Shown: in pieces, positions 17,220 through 26,558 of the stretch
Layout of the letters: every line of letters begins with the position of its first letter
How positions within the stretch are numbered: the first letter of the stretch is position 1
Source of the DNA: Bombella pollinis
Lineage (GTDB): Bacteria > Pseudomonadota > Alphaproteobacteria > Acetobacterales > Acetobacteraceae
Assembly: GCF_026385485.1 (NCBI RefSeq)
Contig: NZ_JANIDX010000004.1
Location: 1 to 64,000 of the forward strand
Reading direction: 5' to 3'
DNA: 64,000 bases
Notes under the pieces: model-generated
Told to the model about the DNA's origin: nothing
What the model saw: the letters and a program-made list of their open reading frames with translations, nothing else
The model's database searches: none
Program-made: the position numbers and the translations under genes

Positions 17220-17983
17220 CGGAGCTGCAAAAGCGTATTCTCTCTAGCCTCGTTTTAGTGCCTATCGTGCTGTTTTGCTTATGGTCGGGCGGATGGGTGT
17301 ACCGGGCATTAGTGCTTCTGGTTATGATAGGTCTGGTCTGGGAGGGTGAAAGCCTGCTCGGCCAACGGATGAAAACTCTGCGTGGTGTCTTGTTGATGTT
17401 ATGGCCGCTTTGCGCGGGGTTGATCGCGATTAAGGGGCAATGGTTGGCTGTGGCGTCTTTGGTGGGGGCGAGTCTTTTGTTTGGTCTCCCCACTTGCGGG
17501 CCGGTGTTGGTCTCCATTTTTGGGGGGATTGCCCTTTTATGGCTGCGTAGTCGCCCAGAAGGCTTGTATGAGACACTCTTTGTCATATTTGCCGTGATTG
17601 CGAGTGATAGTTGCGCTTATGCGACAGGCCGTTTGATTGGCGGGCCTAAGCTTGCCCCAGCGATCTCCCCCGGTAAGACCATTTCTGGCTCTATCGGAGG
17701 GATTATAGGAGCTGTGGTGATGGGCGGGGTCATTGCTCATGCTGCGGGGGCGGGTTGGTCTGTTAGTGCCTGTCTTATGGGGGGCATTTTAGCCATTGCG
17801 GCCCAATGTGGGGACTTGATGGAAAGTGTCTTTAAGCGGCGTTTAGGAGTAAAGGACTCGGGTAAGCTGATTCCCGGTCATGGCGGGTTGCTAGATAGGC
17901 TAGATGCGCTGTTACTGGCAGCCCCCATTGCGGCGTTATGTGCTCTATGCAGCGGTCAGGCAGCCTTGTGGACACTATTTTAG
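17216..17983 (+). CDS. cdsA: phosphatidate cytidylyltransferase
   Basis: A 255-residue polytopic membrane enzyme making CDP-diacylglycerol from phosphatidate and CTP, the branch point of phospholipid synthesis. The family signature is complete near the C-terminus: ESVFKRRLGVKDSGKLIPGH followed by GGLLDRLDALL. Six or so hydrophobic segments precede it. It is translationally coupled to uppS and lies upstream of dxr. Confidence 0.94.
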   Translation: MTELQKRILSSLVLVPIVLFCLWSGGWVYRALVLLVMIGLVWEGESLLGQRMKTLRGVLLMLWPLCAGLIAIKGQWLAVASLVGASLLFGLPTCGPVLVSIFGGIALLWLRSRPEGLYETLFVIFAVIASDSCAYATGRLIGGPKLAPAISPGKTISGSIGGIIGAVVMGGVIAHAAGAGWSVSACLMGGILAIAAQCGDLMESVFKRRLGVKDSGKLIPGHGGLLDRLDALLLAAPIAALCALCSGQAALWTLF

Positions 17984-18072
17984 ACTTATTTCTTTAAGGA
18001 TTTGGTGGGTGATCTGCTATAGGGCAGAGGCTTTTATGCGAGATGATGGAACAATTAAAGGAGAGGGTGTTT

Positions 18073-19248
18073 ATGGGTGGAGGTTCTGAGCGGCGGCGGG
18101 TCAGCGTATTAGGCAGCACGGGCAGTATTGGTGTTTCTACCGTTGACCTTTTAAAAACGCAGGCAGAGTCCATCCAAGTGCGGGCTCTGGTAGGCGGGCG
18201 GAATGCGGCTCTTTTGGCAGAGCAAGCGCGTGCGTTAAATGCGGAGCTAGCCGTCTTAAATGATGAGAGCCATTATGCCGAGCTTAAAGAGCGTCTAGCC
18301 GGGACATCTACAAAGGTCGCAGCAGGGCGGCAAGCTGTGATTGAGGCAGGCGCGCTAGAGGCAGATTGGACCATGGCCGCCATCACAGGGGCGGCGGGTC
18401 TCGCCCCTACATTGGCAGCGGTGCAAAATGGGCATCAGGTCGCTTTAGCCAATAAAGAAGCCCTCGTTTGCGCGGGGGATGTCATGCTCAAGGCCGTGCG
18501 CGATGCCGGGGCAGAGTTGCTGCCGGTTGACTCCGAGCATAATGCGATTGTCCAATCCCTCGGCGGGGCGGATATGTCTTTAGTGGAGAAGATCGTCCTT
18601 ACCGCTTCTGGCGGGCCATTCCGCCGGGCGAGCAAGGAGGAGATGGCCAAAGCCACGCCAGAGCAGGCTTTAAAGCATCCAACATGGTCTATGGGGGCGA
18701 AGATTACGATTGACTCAGCCTCTATGGCCAATAAAGGGTTAGAGGTCATTGAGGCCGCACGCCTCTTTTCGCTGCCGGAGCATCAGATAGATGTTCTGGT
18801 TCATCCGCAATCGGTCGTGCATGGGATGGTGTGTTTTCGGGATGGGAGCTTCGTAGCCCAGATGGGTACGGCTGATATGCGGATTCCCATCGCTCACACA
18901 TTAGCGGCCCCTACGCGGATGGAGACAAAATGCGAGCGGTTGGATTTTGTAAAGCTTGGCCGGATGGAGTTTGAGGCCGTTGATGAGGACCGTTTCCGCC
19001 CTCTCGGTCTAGCTCGCCAAGTATTGCGAGCAGGCGGTGTGGCCCCAACGGTGTTCTCCGCAGCGAATGAGATTGCCGTTGAGGCGTTTTTAGCAGGGAA
19101 GATTCGTTTCCTCGGTATTGGCCAGCTTATTGAGGCAAGTTTGCAGGCTATGCCCGAGAATCCAGAGCCAACCTCTTTGGAGGATATTTATCATTGGGAT
19201 GAACGTGGTCGCGTCCTCGCCCGTGAGCAAATGGAGCGTATGAGCTGA
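18073..19248 (+). CDS. dxr: 1-deoxy-D-xylulose-5-phosphate reductoisomerase
   Basis: A 391-residue NADPH enzyme of the MEP isoprenoid pathway, which feeds UppS and ubiquinone. It shows the NADPH motif VLGSTGSIGVSTVDLL at the start, LPVDSEHNAIVQSL for metal and substrate, SGGPFR, and HPTWSMGAKITIDSASMANK. ATG 18073 has AAGGAGAGGG 5 bases upstream; the in-frame ATG at 18043 is less likely. The TGA overlaps the rseP ATG. Confidence 0.95.
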   Translation: MGGGSERRRVSVLGSTGSIGVSTVDLLKTQAESIQVRALVGGRNAALLAEQARALNAELAVLNDESHYAELKERLAGTSTKVAAGRQAVIEAGALEADWTMAAITGAAGLAPTLAAVQNGHQVALANKEALVCAGDVMLKAVRDAGAELLPVDSEHNAIVQSLGGADMSLVEKIVLTASGGPFRRASKEEMAKATPEQALKHPTWSMGAKITIDSASMANKGLEVIEAARLFSLPEHQIDVLVHPQSVVHGMVCFRDGSFVAQMGTADMRIPIAHTLAAPTRMETKCERLDFVKLGRMEFEAVDEDRFRPLGLARQVLRAGGVAPTVFSAANEIAVEAFLAGKIRFLGIGQLIEASLQAMPENPEPTSLEDIYHWDERGRVLAREQMERMS

Positions 19249-20336
19249 TGATGCATACCGTATATACGGTTATTGCCGGGTTAGTCGTTTTTGGGATTGT
19301 CGTGTTCGTTCACGAGATGGGGCATTATTTGGCCGCGCGCTGGCGTGGGGTGCAGGTGGATGTATTCTCCATTGGTTTCGGCCCAGCTCTGACATCATGG
19401 CAGGACCGGGTAGGGACAAAATGGCAAATTAGCCTCTTGCCACTGGGGGGATATGTTAAGCTGCATGGCTTTGAGAAGCACCCTGATGCCCCCGCTGAGG
19501 AAGGCGATGAGAACGCCTTCAACCGCAAGTCCGTTCTCTCCCGTGCGCTTGTAACTGTCGCAGGGCCGGTGTTCAATTTCTTACTGACCATCATATTATT
19601 TGCTGTTTTGCTTTCATGCTTCGGCAAACCAGAGGCAAAGCCCGATATTGGTAGCCTCGCTGCTAATGGTGCCGCTAGCCGTGCGGGCTTAAAGTTGGGG
19701 GATGAGATTACCAAGCTGGATGGACATCGTATCCTCAGCATTGGTGATATTCAGACGCAAGTAGCGGCTCATCCGGGGGCAGTGATGCAGGTCAGCGTGA
19801 TGCGGGAGGGCAAAGAGCTAGAACTCCCCGTGACGTTGGATCGTCTCACACAAGATGGGCATGAGGTCGGCCGTTTAGGCGTGGGCTTTATGTTGAAGCA
19901 TGGGGCACCTTTGCCTGTTTACAAGGCTATTCCCGCAGCGTTTGGGCAAACATGGGATATGTGCGCTAATATGCTGGAGGGCATTTGGCAGATTGTCAGT
20001 GGGCAGCGGAGCGCGAAGCAGCTCTCGGGGACGATAGGCATTATTCATATGTCCGGCCAAGCGGTGGACTATGGGGTGGCGAGCGCAGTTGGGTTTGTGG
20101 CACTTTTGTCGCTTAATTTAGGTTTGATTAATCTGTTCCCCGTGCCGATGCTTGATGGCGGGCATTTGCTGTTTTATGCCTGCGAGGCTGTCTTAGGTCG
20201 TCCTTTATCAGAACGGACACAAGGTTACGCGCTGCAATTTGGATTATTGCTCGTTGTGGCTCTTTTTGTCTTTTCAACAGTGAATGATCTCAGGGGGTTG
20301 GGTGTTTTTCACTGGTTGTTTGCACATGGGGGTTGA
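19248..20336 (+). CDS. rseP: site-2 protease RseP
   Basis: A 362-residue intramembrane zinc metalloprotease. HEMGH lies in the first membrane helix, a PDZ domain spans about 120-200 (GAASRAGLKLGDEITKLDG), and the C-terminal NLFPVPMLDGGHL supplies the third zinc ligand. Homologues cut anti-sigma factors and remnant signal peptides. Only one PDZ domain is seen, against two in E. coli RseP, which is usual for alphaproteobacteria. It is coupled to dxr and precedes bamA. Confidence 0.93.
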   Translation: MMHTVYTVIAGLVVFGIVVFVHEMGHYLAARWRGVQVDVFSIGFGPALTSWQDRVGTKWQISLLPLGGYVKLHGFEKHPDAPAEEGDENAFNRKSVLSRALVTVAGPVFNFLLTIILFAVLLSCFGKPEAKPDIGSLAANGAASRAGLKLGDEITKLDGHRILSIGDIQTQVAAHPGAVMQVSVMREGKELELPVTLDRLTQDGHEVGRLGVGFMLKHGAPLPVYKAIPAAFGQTWDMCANMLEGIWQIVSGQRSAKQLSGTIGIIHMSGQAVDYGVASAVGFVALLSLNLGLINLFPVPMLDGGHLLFYACEAVLGRPLSERTQGYALQFGLLLVVALFVFSTVNDLRGLGVFHWLFAHGG

Positions 20337-20358
20337 TTTTTGCCCCCTCAATGAGGGA

Positions 20359-20406
20359 AAAGACCATACTTGGGTAGCGTATTATAACTAAAATAAGTGG
20401 GTCTTT
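20359..20406 (+). other. long inverted repeat upstream of bamA
   Basis: AAAGACC (20359-20365) and GGTCTTT (20400-20406) are complementary, and the flanking inner bases (about ACTT/AAGT) extend the pairing. The 34-base loop is AT-rich and includes TATAAC, so it may overlap the bamA promoter. Function is unknown. Confidence 0.3.
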
Positions 20407-20490
20407 GGTCATTATATGGTTAAAGAGCTGCGGTGGGTTGCGCTATGCGTATAGGACTGTGTTGAGCGGCTTGCATCGGAATGATGTGGG

Positions 20491-23070
20491 ATGGCTGTTC
20501 GTAGAACTTTGAGACGAGGAATACCGGTTTTGTCAGGATTGCGTACAAAAAGCTTTCGGCCAATGGCCGTTCGACTGGCTCTGCTGGCGTCTGTCTGTAC
20601 GGCACCAACCCTGCTTAGTGCTGCACAGGCTGCGCCTCTGGGAGGTCATGGGCGTGGGGGGCATGCTCATCCCGTAGCGAATCAGGCCGAGCCGGGGGGG
20701 CTCGCCTTAGGGGGGATGATTCAGTCTATTGATGTTCGTGGGAATACGCGGATTGAGACCAGCACCGTCCTATCATATTTAGTGGTGCAGCCGGGCGATA
20801 GCTTTAACCGCGATGCTCTTAATCGCTCCTTAAAAACATTATACGCAACGGGTTTGTTTCGGGACGTTACTTTGCAGCGTCAAGGCAGCACGTTGATTGT
20901 CAATTTGGTAGAAAATCCGGTGGTGAATCGGATTGTTTTTGAGGGAAATCATACCCTCAAAGATGCTGATTTGAGAAAAGAGATTAGCTTGCGGACGCGT
21001 GCGGTCTTCTCAACACAAATTGTTGCCGCAGACCGTCAGAAGATTTTGAATATGTATGCTGCCCGTGCCCGCTACGGGGCAACGGTGGTCCCGCAAGTGA
21101 TTCGGCTATCGCATAATCGTGTTGATGTCATTTTTAATATTAACGAAGCGCAGCAGACGCTAGTGCGGAAAATCTCCTTTGTGGGGAATAATACCTATAG
21201 TGAGGCTGTATTATCGCATGCGATCTCCTCCAAGGAATCTGCATGGTATCGCTTTTTCTCATCCTCTGATGAGTATAATCCAGAGCGCGTCCGGTATGAT
21301 GCAGAGCTGTTAAGGCGGTTCTATTTGCATAATGGTTTTGTGGATTTTCATCTTGTTGATTCCACAGGCGAGTTGTCACCGGATCATAAGAGTTTCTATA
21401 TCACCTTCACGATCCATGAGGGACCACGTTATAAGCTGAATAAGATTGGCGTGCGCTCTAATGTGCATCATGTCACCCCAGAGATGGTGAAGAAGCATAT
21501 CGAGGTTTATAAAAACCAGTATTATGACGGCACAGCCGTGCAAGATAATGCGACCGATATGCAGGAATGGTTGCAGGCAAACGGTCATCCCTTCGCGATG
21601 GTCCGTCCAGAGATTGCTCGCAACCCAGAAAAGAAGGTGGTTGACCTCCTTTTTGATATTGTGGAAGGTCCACATGTTTATGTGGAGCGGATTGATATCA
21701 ACGGCAATACTGTCACGCGTGACCATGTCATCCGCCGTAATCTGCCTATGGTCGAGGGGGATGCTTATACGCCCTTCAACCGCAAATATACAAAGATGGC
21801 CCTGCAAGATATGGGCTATTTTAGCAGTACAAATGTGGATCAAAGCCAAGGCTCTGCTCCAGATAAGGTTAATGTCAGTGCTAATGTGGTGGAGAAGCCA
21901 ACAGGGGAGTTCTCCCTTGGTGGTGGGTACTCGACAGATGCCGGTGTGATGGGGAATGTGGGCCTCAAGCAGCATAACCTTTTAGGGACAGGTGTGGATG
22001 CTGGGTTCTCCGGTACGGTTGCGTATTACGAGAAGCAGGCGGATTTGTCTTTTACAGACCCTTACTTTTTAGGGCGTAACTTTGTTGCTGGGTTTGATAT
22101 TTATACGGTTCAGAATAATTATCAAACGTATCAGAGCTATAATGAGGGGCAGTATGGTGCCTCTATCCGTCTAGGCTACGCTTATAACCGCTATCTTTCC
22201 CAGTCGTGGACTTACACGGTGGTGGATCGTCATGTGGGTAATGGCGTGCCGAATCAAGATTATGCAGGGTGGCAGGATGATACGCCTTCTGTCTATGTGC
22301 GTAATGCGGCGGGTTGGTCTCTGCTATCGCAGATTGGTACTACGATTACATATGATCGGCGCGATAACCGCATGAACCCACGCTCTGGTTATGTTGTGAG
22401 CGCGGGCGGGGAGTTTGCTGGCTTAGGGGGTAATGAGAAATATTACCGCGTAAAGGCAAATGGTGCGTATTATGTACCGTTGGATGATTTGACAGGGACG
22501 CATAATTGGGGCCTCCAATTTAAAGGTGGCGTGGGTTACATGCATGACTGGAGCTCTAGCGGGGATAGAAACATCGTTGATAACTTCTATCTCGGTGGTG
22601 AGAATCTGCGCGGCTTCCTGCAAGGTGGTGTGGGGCCGCGTAGCTCCCACTATCCTGCACCCTGTCATCCAACCGCAGCGAATAATACGCTCGCACAAGC
22701 GCGTAATGGTTATTGCCCCGGTGCTGGGCAGGATGACCTGTTAGGGGGTACTTTCATGTACACAGCCTCAGCGCAGGTGAACTTCCCGCTGCCATTTGGC
22801 GAGAGTCTCGGTATTTCTGGGCGTGGCTTTATTGACGCAGGTAGCCTCTCTGGCAAGCGCGTGAAGGACCGTAGCCATTATCGTAATTTTAATGACCCCT
22901 ATTATACGCCAATCGGTGGTAGCACGATGACGCCGCGTGTCTCTGGTGGTTTGGGGATTTCATGGAAAAGTCCTTTCGGATTGGTTAATATTGATGGTGC
23001 TGTGCCGATTCGGCGTGAGAGAGGGGACCGCCTGTATCCAATTCGCTTTGGCTTTGGGCAGCAATTTTAA
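20491..23070 (+). CDS. bamA: outer-membrane protein assembly factor BamA
   Basis: An 859-residue outer-membrane insertase. An export signal ends in LLSAAQA, five POTRA domains follow (about 70-430, beginning IQSIDVRGNTRIETSTVLSY) and then a 16-strand barrel with the conserved PTGEFSLGGGYST and C-terminal FGFGQQF. From ATG 20491 the signal n-region is about 28 residues, unusually long and arginine-rich; ATG 20563 would give a normal one but has no ribosome site. It is upstream of skp and lpxD, the usual order. Confidence 0.95.
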   Translation: MAVRRTLRRGIPVLSGLRTKSFRPMAVRLALLASVCTAPTLLSAAQAAPLGGHGRGGHAHPVANQAEPGGLALGGMIQSIDVRGNTRIETSTVLSYLVVQPGDSFNRDALNRSLKTLYATGLFRDVTLQRQGSTLIVNLVENPVVNRIVFEGNHTLKDADLRKEISLRTRAVFSTQIVAADRQKILNMYAARARYGATVVPQVIRLSHNRVDVIFNINEAQQTLVRKISFVGNNTYSEAVLSHAISSKESAWYRFFSSSDEYNPERVRYDAELLRRFYLHNGFVDFHLVDSTGELSPDHKSFYITFTIHEGPRYKLNKIGVRSNVHHVTPEMVKKHIEVYKNQYYDGTAVQDNATDMQEWLQANGHPFAMVRPEIARNPEKKVVDLLFDIVEGPHVYVERIDINGNTVTRDHVIRRNLPMVEGDAYTPFNRKYTKMALQDMGYFSSTNVDQSQGSAPDKVNVSANVVEKPTGEFSLGGGYSTDAGVMGNVGLKQHNLLGTGVDAGFSGTVAYYEKQADLSFTDPYFLGRNFVAGFDIYTVQNNYQTYQSYNEGQYGASIRLGYAYNRYLSQSWTYTVVDRHVGNGVPNQDYAGWQDDTPSVYVRNAAGWSLLSQIGTTITYDRRDNRMNPRSGYVVSAGGEFAGLGGNEKYYRVKANGAYYVPLDDLTGTHNWGLQFKGGVGYMHDWSSSGDRNIVDNFYLGGENLRGFLQGGVGPRSSHYPAPCHPTAANNTLAQARNGYCPGAGQDDLLGGTFMYTASAQVNFPLPFGESLGISGRGFIDAGSLSGKRVKDRSHYRNFNDPYYTPIGGSTMTPRVSGGLGISWKSPFGLVNIDGAVPIRRERGDRLYPIRFGFGQQF

Positions 23071-23124
23071 AATCTGTTGAGCAGTCTTTTCGTTACGCTA
23101 GGACTTTTTGGATAAGAGGGTTTC

Positions 23125-24045
23125 ATGTCACGCTTTTCCGTCTCTTTGATGCTCGCCAGCACGGTGGCTCTTTTGCCGCTAGGGCAGGCTGTTGCTGCTG
23201 ACAATAATGGAAGTGGGGCATGGTTCGTGCCGAAGGCGGCTCAGCCAGCCACCCCAGCAGTGCATCACCATGCTGCGGCGGCTCCTACGGTGCCTGTGGC
23301 TTCACAAAATGCCGCTGGTGTGGATGATGGAGCCTCTGATGAAGGTGAGGGTGATGCACCACAGCAGGCCCCGGCTATTTTGCCACTTCCTGCTGTGCCT
23401 AGCTCACCAGCTGTTCCACGGGAGGATGCTCCACCACCGCTTACATTGGGGTTGATTAGTGTCCAAGGTGTGATGCAGCTTTCTACAGCAGCGCAAGAGA
23501 TGCAGCAGGTCCTTGGGGCACGGCGTGATCGCCTCGCACAGCAGGTCCAAAAGGAAGAAGCGGCATGGCGGGAGGAGCAGCAGAAGCTCCAAGTGCAAGC
23601 GCGTAGTCTGACATCCGACCAACTCCAGCTGCGTGTACGGCATTTGCAAGAACGCCGCGCGAAGGATCAGCATGATTTTGGCAATCAAGCACGAATCATT
23701 CAAGAGGCTTATCAAGTGGCCTTCCATCAGATTGAGCGGGTGTTGGAGCAACGCGATGGCATTATTGCCAAGGTTGCGGCTGCCCATGGCATGAATCTCA
23801 TCCTCCATGCGGAGCAGGCAGTTCTTCATGTTGATGGTCAGGATATTACCGAGGAAGTGGCAGACCGCTTGAACAAGGTTTTGCCCCATGTGTTCATCCC
23901 TGCTGATGGTGTGGACCCGGAGGTTCTGGCAAAATCTGGTAAAATGCCGACTACTGCTGATGAGGAGCGTATGATGCAGGCTGCACAGCAACCACCTGCA
24001 CTTGCGCAAACACCAGCAGCAGGCTCTGTAGTACGGCGTCACTAA
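23125..24045 (+). CDS. skp: OmpH/Skp family periplasmic chaperone
   Basis: A 306-residue exported protein with a signal peptide ending in GQAVAA, a low-complexity Ala/Pro/His linker (about 35-100), and then the OmpH/Skp domain: a beta strand (LTLGLISVQGVM), long coiled-coil tentacle helices rich in Q, R and E, and a closing helix (AAHGMNLILHAEQAVLHVDG). It should hold unfolded outer-membrane proteins for BamA, encoded next door. It is nearly twice the length of E. coli Skp because of the linker and a C-terminal tail. AAGAGGG precedes the ATG. Confidence 0.87.
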   Translation: MSRFSVSLMLASTVALLPLGQAVAADNNGSGAWFVPKAAQPATPAVHHHAAAAPTVPVASQNAAGVDDGASDEGEGDAPQQAPAILPLPAVPSSPAVPREDAPPPLTLGLISVQGVMQLSTAAQEMQQVLGARRDRLAQQVQKEEAAWREEQQKLQVQARSLTSDQLQLRVRHLQERRAKDQHDFGNQARIIQEAYQVAFHQIERVLEQRDGIIAKVAAAHGMNLILHAEQAVLHVDGQDITEEVADRLNKVLPHVFIPADGVDPEVLAKSGKMPTTADEERMMQAAQQPPALAQTPAAGSVVRRH

Positions 24046-24063
24046 AACCAGAGGGCGGCGGCC

Positions 24064-25107
24064 ATGGGGGCGGATGCACAGAAAACACAATTACCGGGTG
24101 ATTCTCGTTTCTTCACGCGTGCTGGGCCGTTTTCTCTAGATGAGTTGGTGAAGGCCACCGGGGCGGAGGCAACGGGTCCTGCTGGGGGAGGAACCCTCTT
24201 TGAGGGGGTTGCTCCGCTCCATGCAGCAGGGCCGCAGCATGTTAGTTTTTGTGATAACCGCCGTTATCTGCCTTTGTTAGAGAAAACGGGGGCGGGTCTG
24301 GTCGTGCTAGGGCCTGCTTTTGTTGATAAAGTGCCTGAGGGCTGTACCGCGCTGGTGAGTCGTGAGCCTTATTTGCTCTGGTCCCGTGTTGCGCGTTTAT
24401 TCCATCCTTTACCGCCTGTTCAAGCCAAACGGCATCCTACTGCCGTTATTGGGCAGGATGTTACGATTGGGGAGCGGGTGGAGATAGGGCCGTTCGCTGT
24501 TATTGGTGATGGGGTGAGCCTTGGGGATGGCTGTGTGGTTGGCGCGCATGCTTCGGTGGGCGACCATGTTGTTATAGGGGCAGGGTGCCGGATTGGGGCG
24601 CATGTTTCACTTAGCCACGCCTTGTTGGGGGAGCGCGTGGTTTTGTATCCCGGTGCGCGGATTGGGCAAGATGGTTTTGGCTTTGCCGTGGGGCCGGAAG
24701 GGTTTGAGACGGTCCCGCAGCTAGGTCGTGTTGTGCTGGGTGATGGTGTTGAGGTTGGAGCGAACTCAACTATTGATCGTGGATCAATGCGTGACACGGT
24801 GATTGGGGCGGGGACACGCATCGATAATCTGGTGCAAATAGGCCATAATGCACAGCTTGGCCGTTGCTGTATTGTTGTGTCCCAAGCGGGTGTATCTGGG
24901 TCCACCGTGATTGAGGATTTCGTAACGATTGCCGCGCAGGCGGGTCTGATTGGCCATATTCATATTGGCCGTAAGGCGCGGATTGGTGCGCAATGCGGCG
25001 TTATGAATGATGTGGAAGCGGGGGCCGATGTGATTGGTAGCCCCGCGATGCCTTTCCGAGAGTTTTTTCGCAATGTGGCGACATTAAGGAAGTTGTCGCG
25101 CAAATAA
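24064..25107 (+). CDS. lpxD: UDP-3-O-(3-hydroxyacyl)glucosamine N-acyltransferase
   Basis: A 347-residue left-handed beta-helix acyltransferase, third enzyme of lipid A synthesis. It has the N-terminal uridine-binding domain (SFCDNRRYLPLLEKTGAG), many hexapeptide repeats and the catalytic-His region DNLVQIGHNAQLGR. It lies between skp and fabZ, as in other proteobacteria. Confidence 0.95.
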   Translation: MGADAQKTQLPGDSRFFTRAGPFSLDELVKATGAEATGPAGGGTLFEGVAPLHAAGPQHVSFCDNRRYLPLLEKTGAGLVVLGPAFVDKVPEGCTALVSREPYLLWSRVARLFHPLPPVQAKRHPTAVIGQDVTIGERVEIGPFAVIGDGVSLGDGCVVGAHASVGDHVVIGAGCRIGAHVSLSHALLGERVVLYPGARIGQDGFGFAVGPEGFETVPQLGRVVLGDGVEVGANSTIDRGSMRDTVIGAGTRIDNLVQIGHNAQLGRCCIVVSQAGVSGSTVIEDFVTIAAQAGLIGHIHIGRKARIGAQCGVMNDVEAGADVIGSPAMPFREFFRNVATLRKLSRK

Positions 25108-25224
25108 CATTCCCGGATTGGTTTTTGGGGATTTTTTTGGTAAAAGGGGCAAAGATTGCTCCCTTCATCCTAAGGTGATGAGGGCTGGTCGCGTTTTGTC
25201 AAAAAAATCCGGGAGATGAAATAG

Positions 25225-25695
25225 GTGGGAGAGGCTGCTGAGCAGACACATCAAGTGCCAGAGAGCGTTGATGTCATGCAGATTATGAAGGCGATTCCGC
25301 ATCGCTATCCTTTCCTCTTGCTGGACAAGATGGAAGACATTGAGGCAGGGGAATCCGCTGTCGGCATTAAGAATGTGACAGTTAATGAACCTTTCTTTCA
25401 GGGGCATTTCCCGGCGCGGCCTGTTATGCCAGGTGTTCTCATCATTGAGGCCATGGCGCAAACAGCGGCAACCTTGGTGGTGCTAACCCTCGGGAAGGCT
25501 TTCGAGGGGAAGTTGGTTTATTTCATGACGGTGGAGAACGCGAAGTTCCGCCGTCCTGTTGGTCCGGGCGACCAGTTGCGGATTCATGTTAAAAAAGAGC
25601 GCGCACGGGGGACTGTGTGGCGTTTTCGTGGGGTGGCAAAGGTTGATGATGTCGTTGTGGCTGAGGCATCATTCAGCGCGATGATTGTGGACTGA
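25225..25695 (+). CDS. fabZ: 3-hydroxyacyl-ACP dehydratase FabZ
   Basis: A 156-residue hot-dog-fold dehydratase of fatty acid synthesis. The catalytic His and Glu are in GHFPARPVMPGVLIIEAMAQ. The start is GTG 25225, with GGGAGATG (25211-25218) upstream. It sits between lpxD and lpxA, where it competes with them for 3-hydroxyacyl-ACP. Confidence 0.95.
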   Translation: MGEAAEQTHQVPESVDVMQIMKAIPHRYPFLLLDKMEDIEAGESAVGIKNVTVNEPFFQGHFPARPVMPGVLIIEAMAQTAATLVVLTLGKAFEGKLVYFMTVENAKFRRPVGPGDQLRIHVKKERARGTVWRFRGVAKVDDVVVAEASFSAMIVD

Positions 25696-25700
25696 CTTTG

Positions 25701-26558
25701 ATGCCAGAACCGGGACATCTCCCTAAAAAGACGGAGATTCACCCCACCTCCTTTGTGGACCCACAAGCGACTTTAGGCCGAGGGGTACAGATAGGCCCTT
25801 GGTGTGTGGTGGGTCCGCATGTGCGTATGGGCGATGATGTCCGCCTGCATGCGTCTGTTATGATAGAGGGGCATACTGTTGTGGAGGAAGGGGTGGAGAT
25901 TTATCCCTTCACGACAGTGGGGTATCCCCCGCAAGACTTAAAATATAAAAATGAGCCGACACGGTGCCATATTGGGGCGCGGACCATCGTGCGGGAGAGT
26001 GTCACAATTCATCGTGGTACAGCCCAAGGCGCGGGGGAAACCCATATCGGGCGAGATTGTCTCATCATGGCCAATGCCCATATCGCGCATGATTGTGTGT
26101 TGGGTGATGGTGTTATCATTGTCAATAATGTGGTGATGGGCGGTCACGTGATTATTGGGGAGCAAGCACGCATTATGGGATCGGCTGCGTTGCATCAGTT
26201 TGTCCGCATTGGCCGTGGGGCCGTTGTGGGGGGGCTGTGCGGTGTGGAGATGGATGTTATCCCCTATGGGAGTGTTTTAGGTAACCGTGCTCGTCTCGTA
26301 GGGCTTAATTGGGTAGGGCTGAAACGTGCGGGGGTGGATGCAGGGGAAATCCAGAAGATGCGTCTTGCTTTTCGGGAATTATACCCTCGTATTCGTGGAG
26401 GGGACGCCCTTTTAGGGGAGCGTGTGAAGGCTGTTCGCCAAAAATATGGGCATATTGAGCGTGTGGCGGAGATGCTCCACTTTATGGAGGCCCCAACGCG
26501 CCGCGGTCTGACCCGCCCGGGGAGAGGGGCTGCGTGGGAAAAGGATGATGAGGGGTGA
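25701..26558 (+). CDS. lpxA: UDP-N-acetylglucosamine acyltransferase
   Basis: A 285-residue hexapeptide-repeat acyltransferase, the first step of lipid A synthesis. The catalytic His is in NAHIAHDCVLGDGVI, with YPFTTVGYPPQDLKYKNEPT earlier. ATG 25701 is 5 bases after the fabZ stop; the ribosome site is weak, suggesting coupling. It overlaps lpxI by 4 bases. Confidence 0.95.
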   Translation: MPEPGHLPKKTEIHPTSFVDPQATLGRGVQIGPWCVVGPHVRMGDDVRLHASVMIEGHTVVEEGVEIYPFTTVGYPPQDLKYKNEPTRCHIGARTIVRESVTIHRGTAQGAGETHIGRDCLIMANAHIAHDCVLGDGVIIVNNVVMGGHVIIGEQARIMGSAALHQFVRIGRGAVVGGLCGVEMDVIPYGSVLGNRARLVGLNWVGLKRAGVDAGEIQKMRLAFRELYPRIRGGDALLGERVKAVRQKYGHIERVAEMLHFMEAPTRRGLTRPGRGAAWEKDDEG

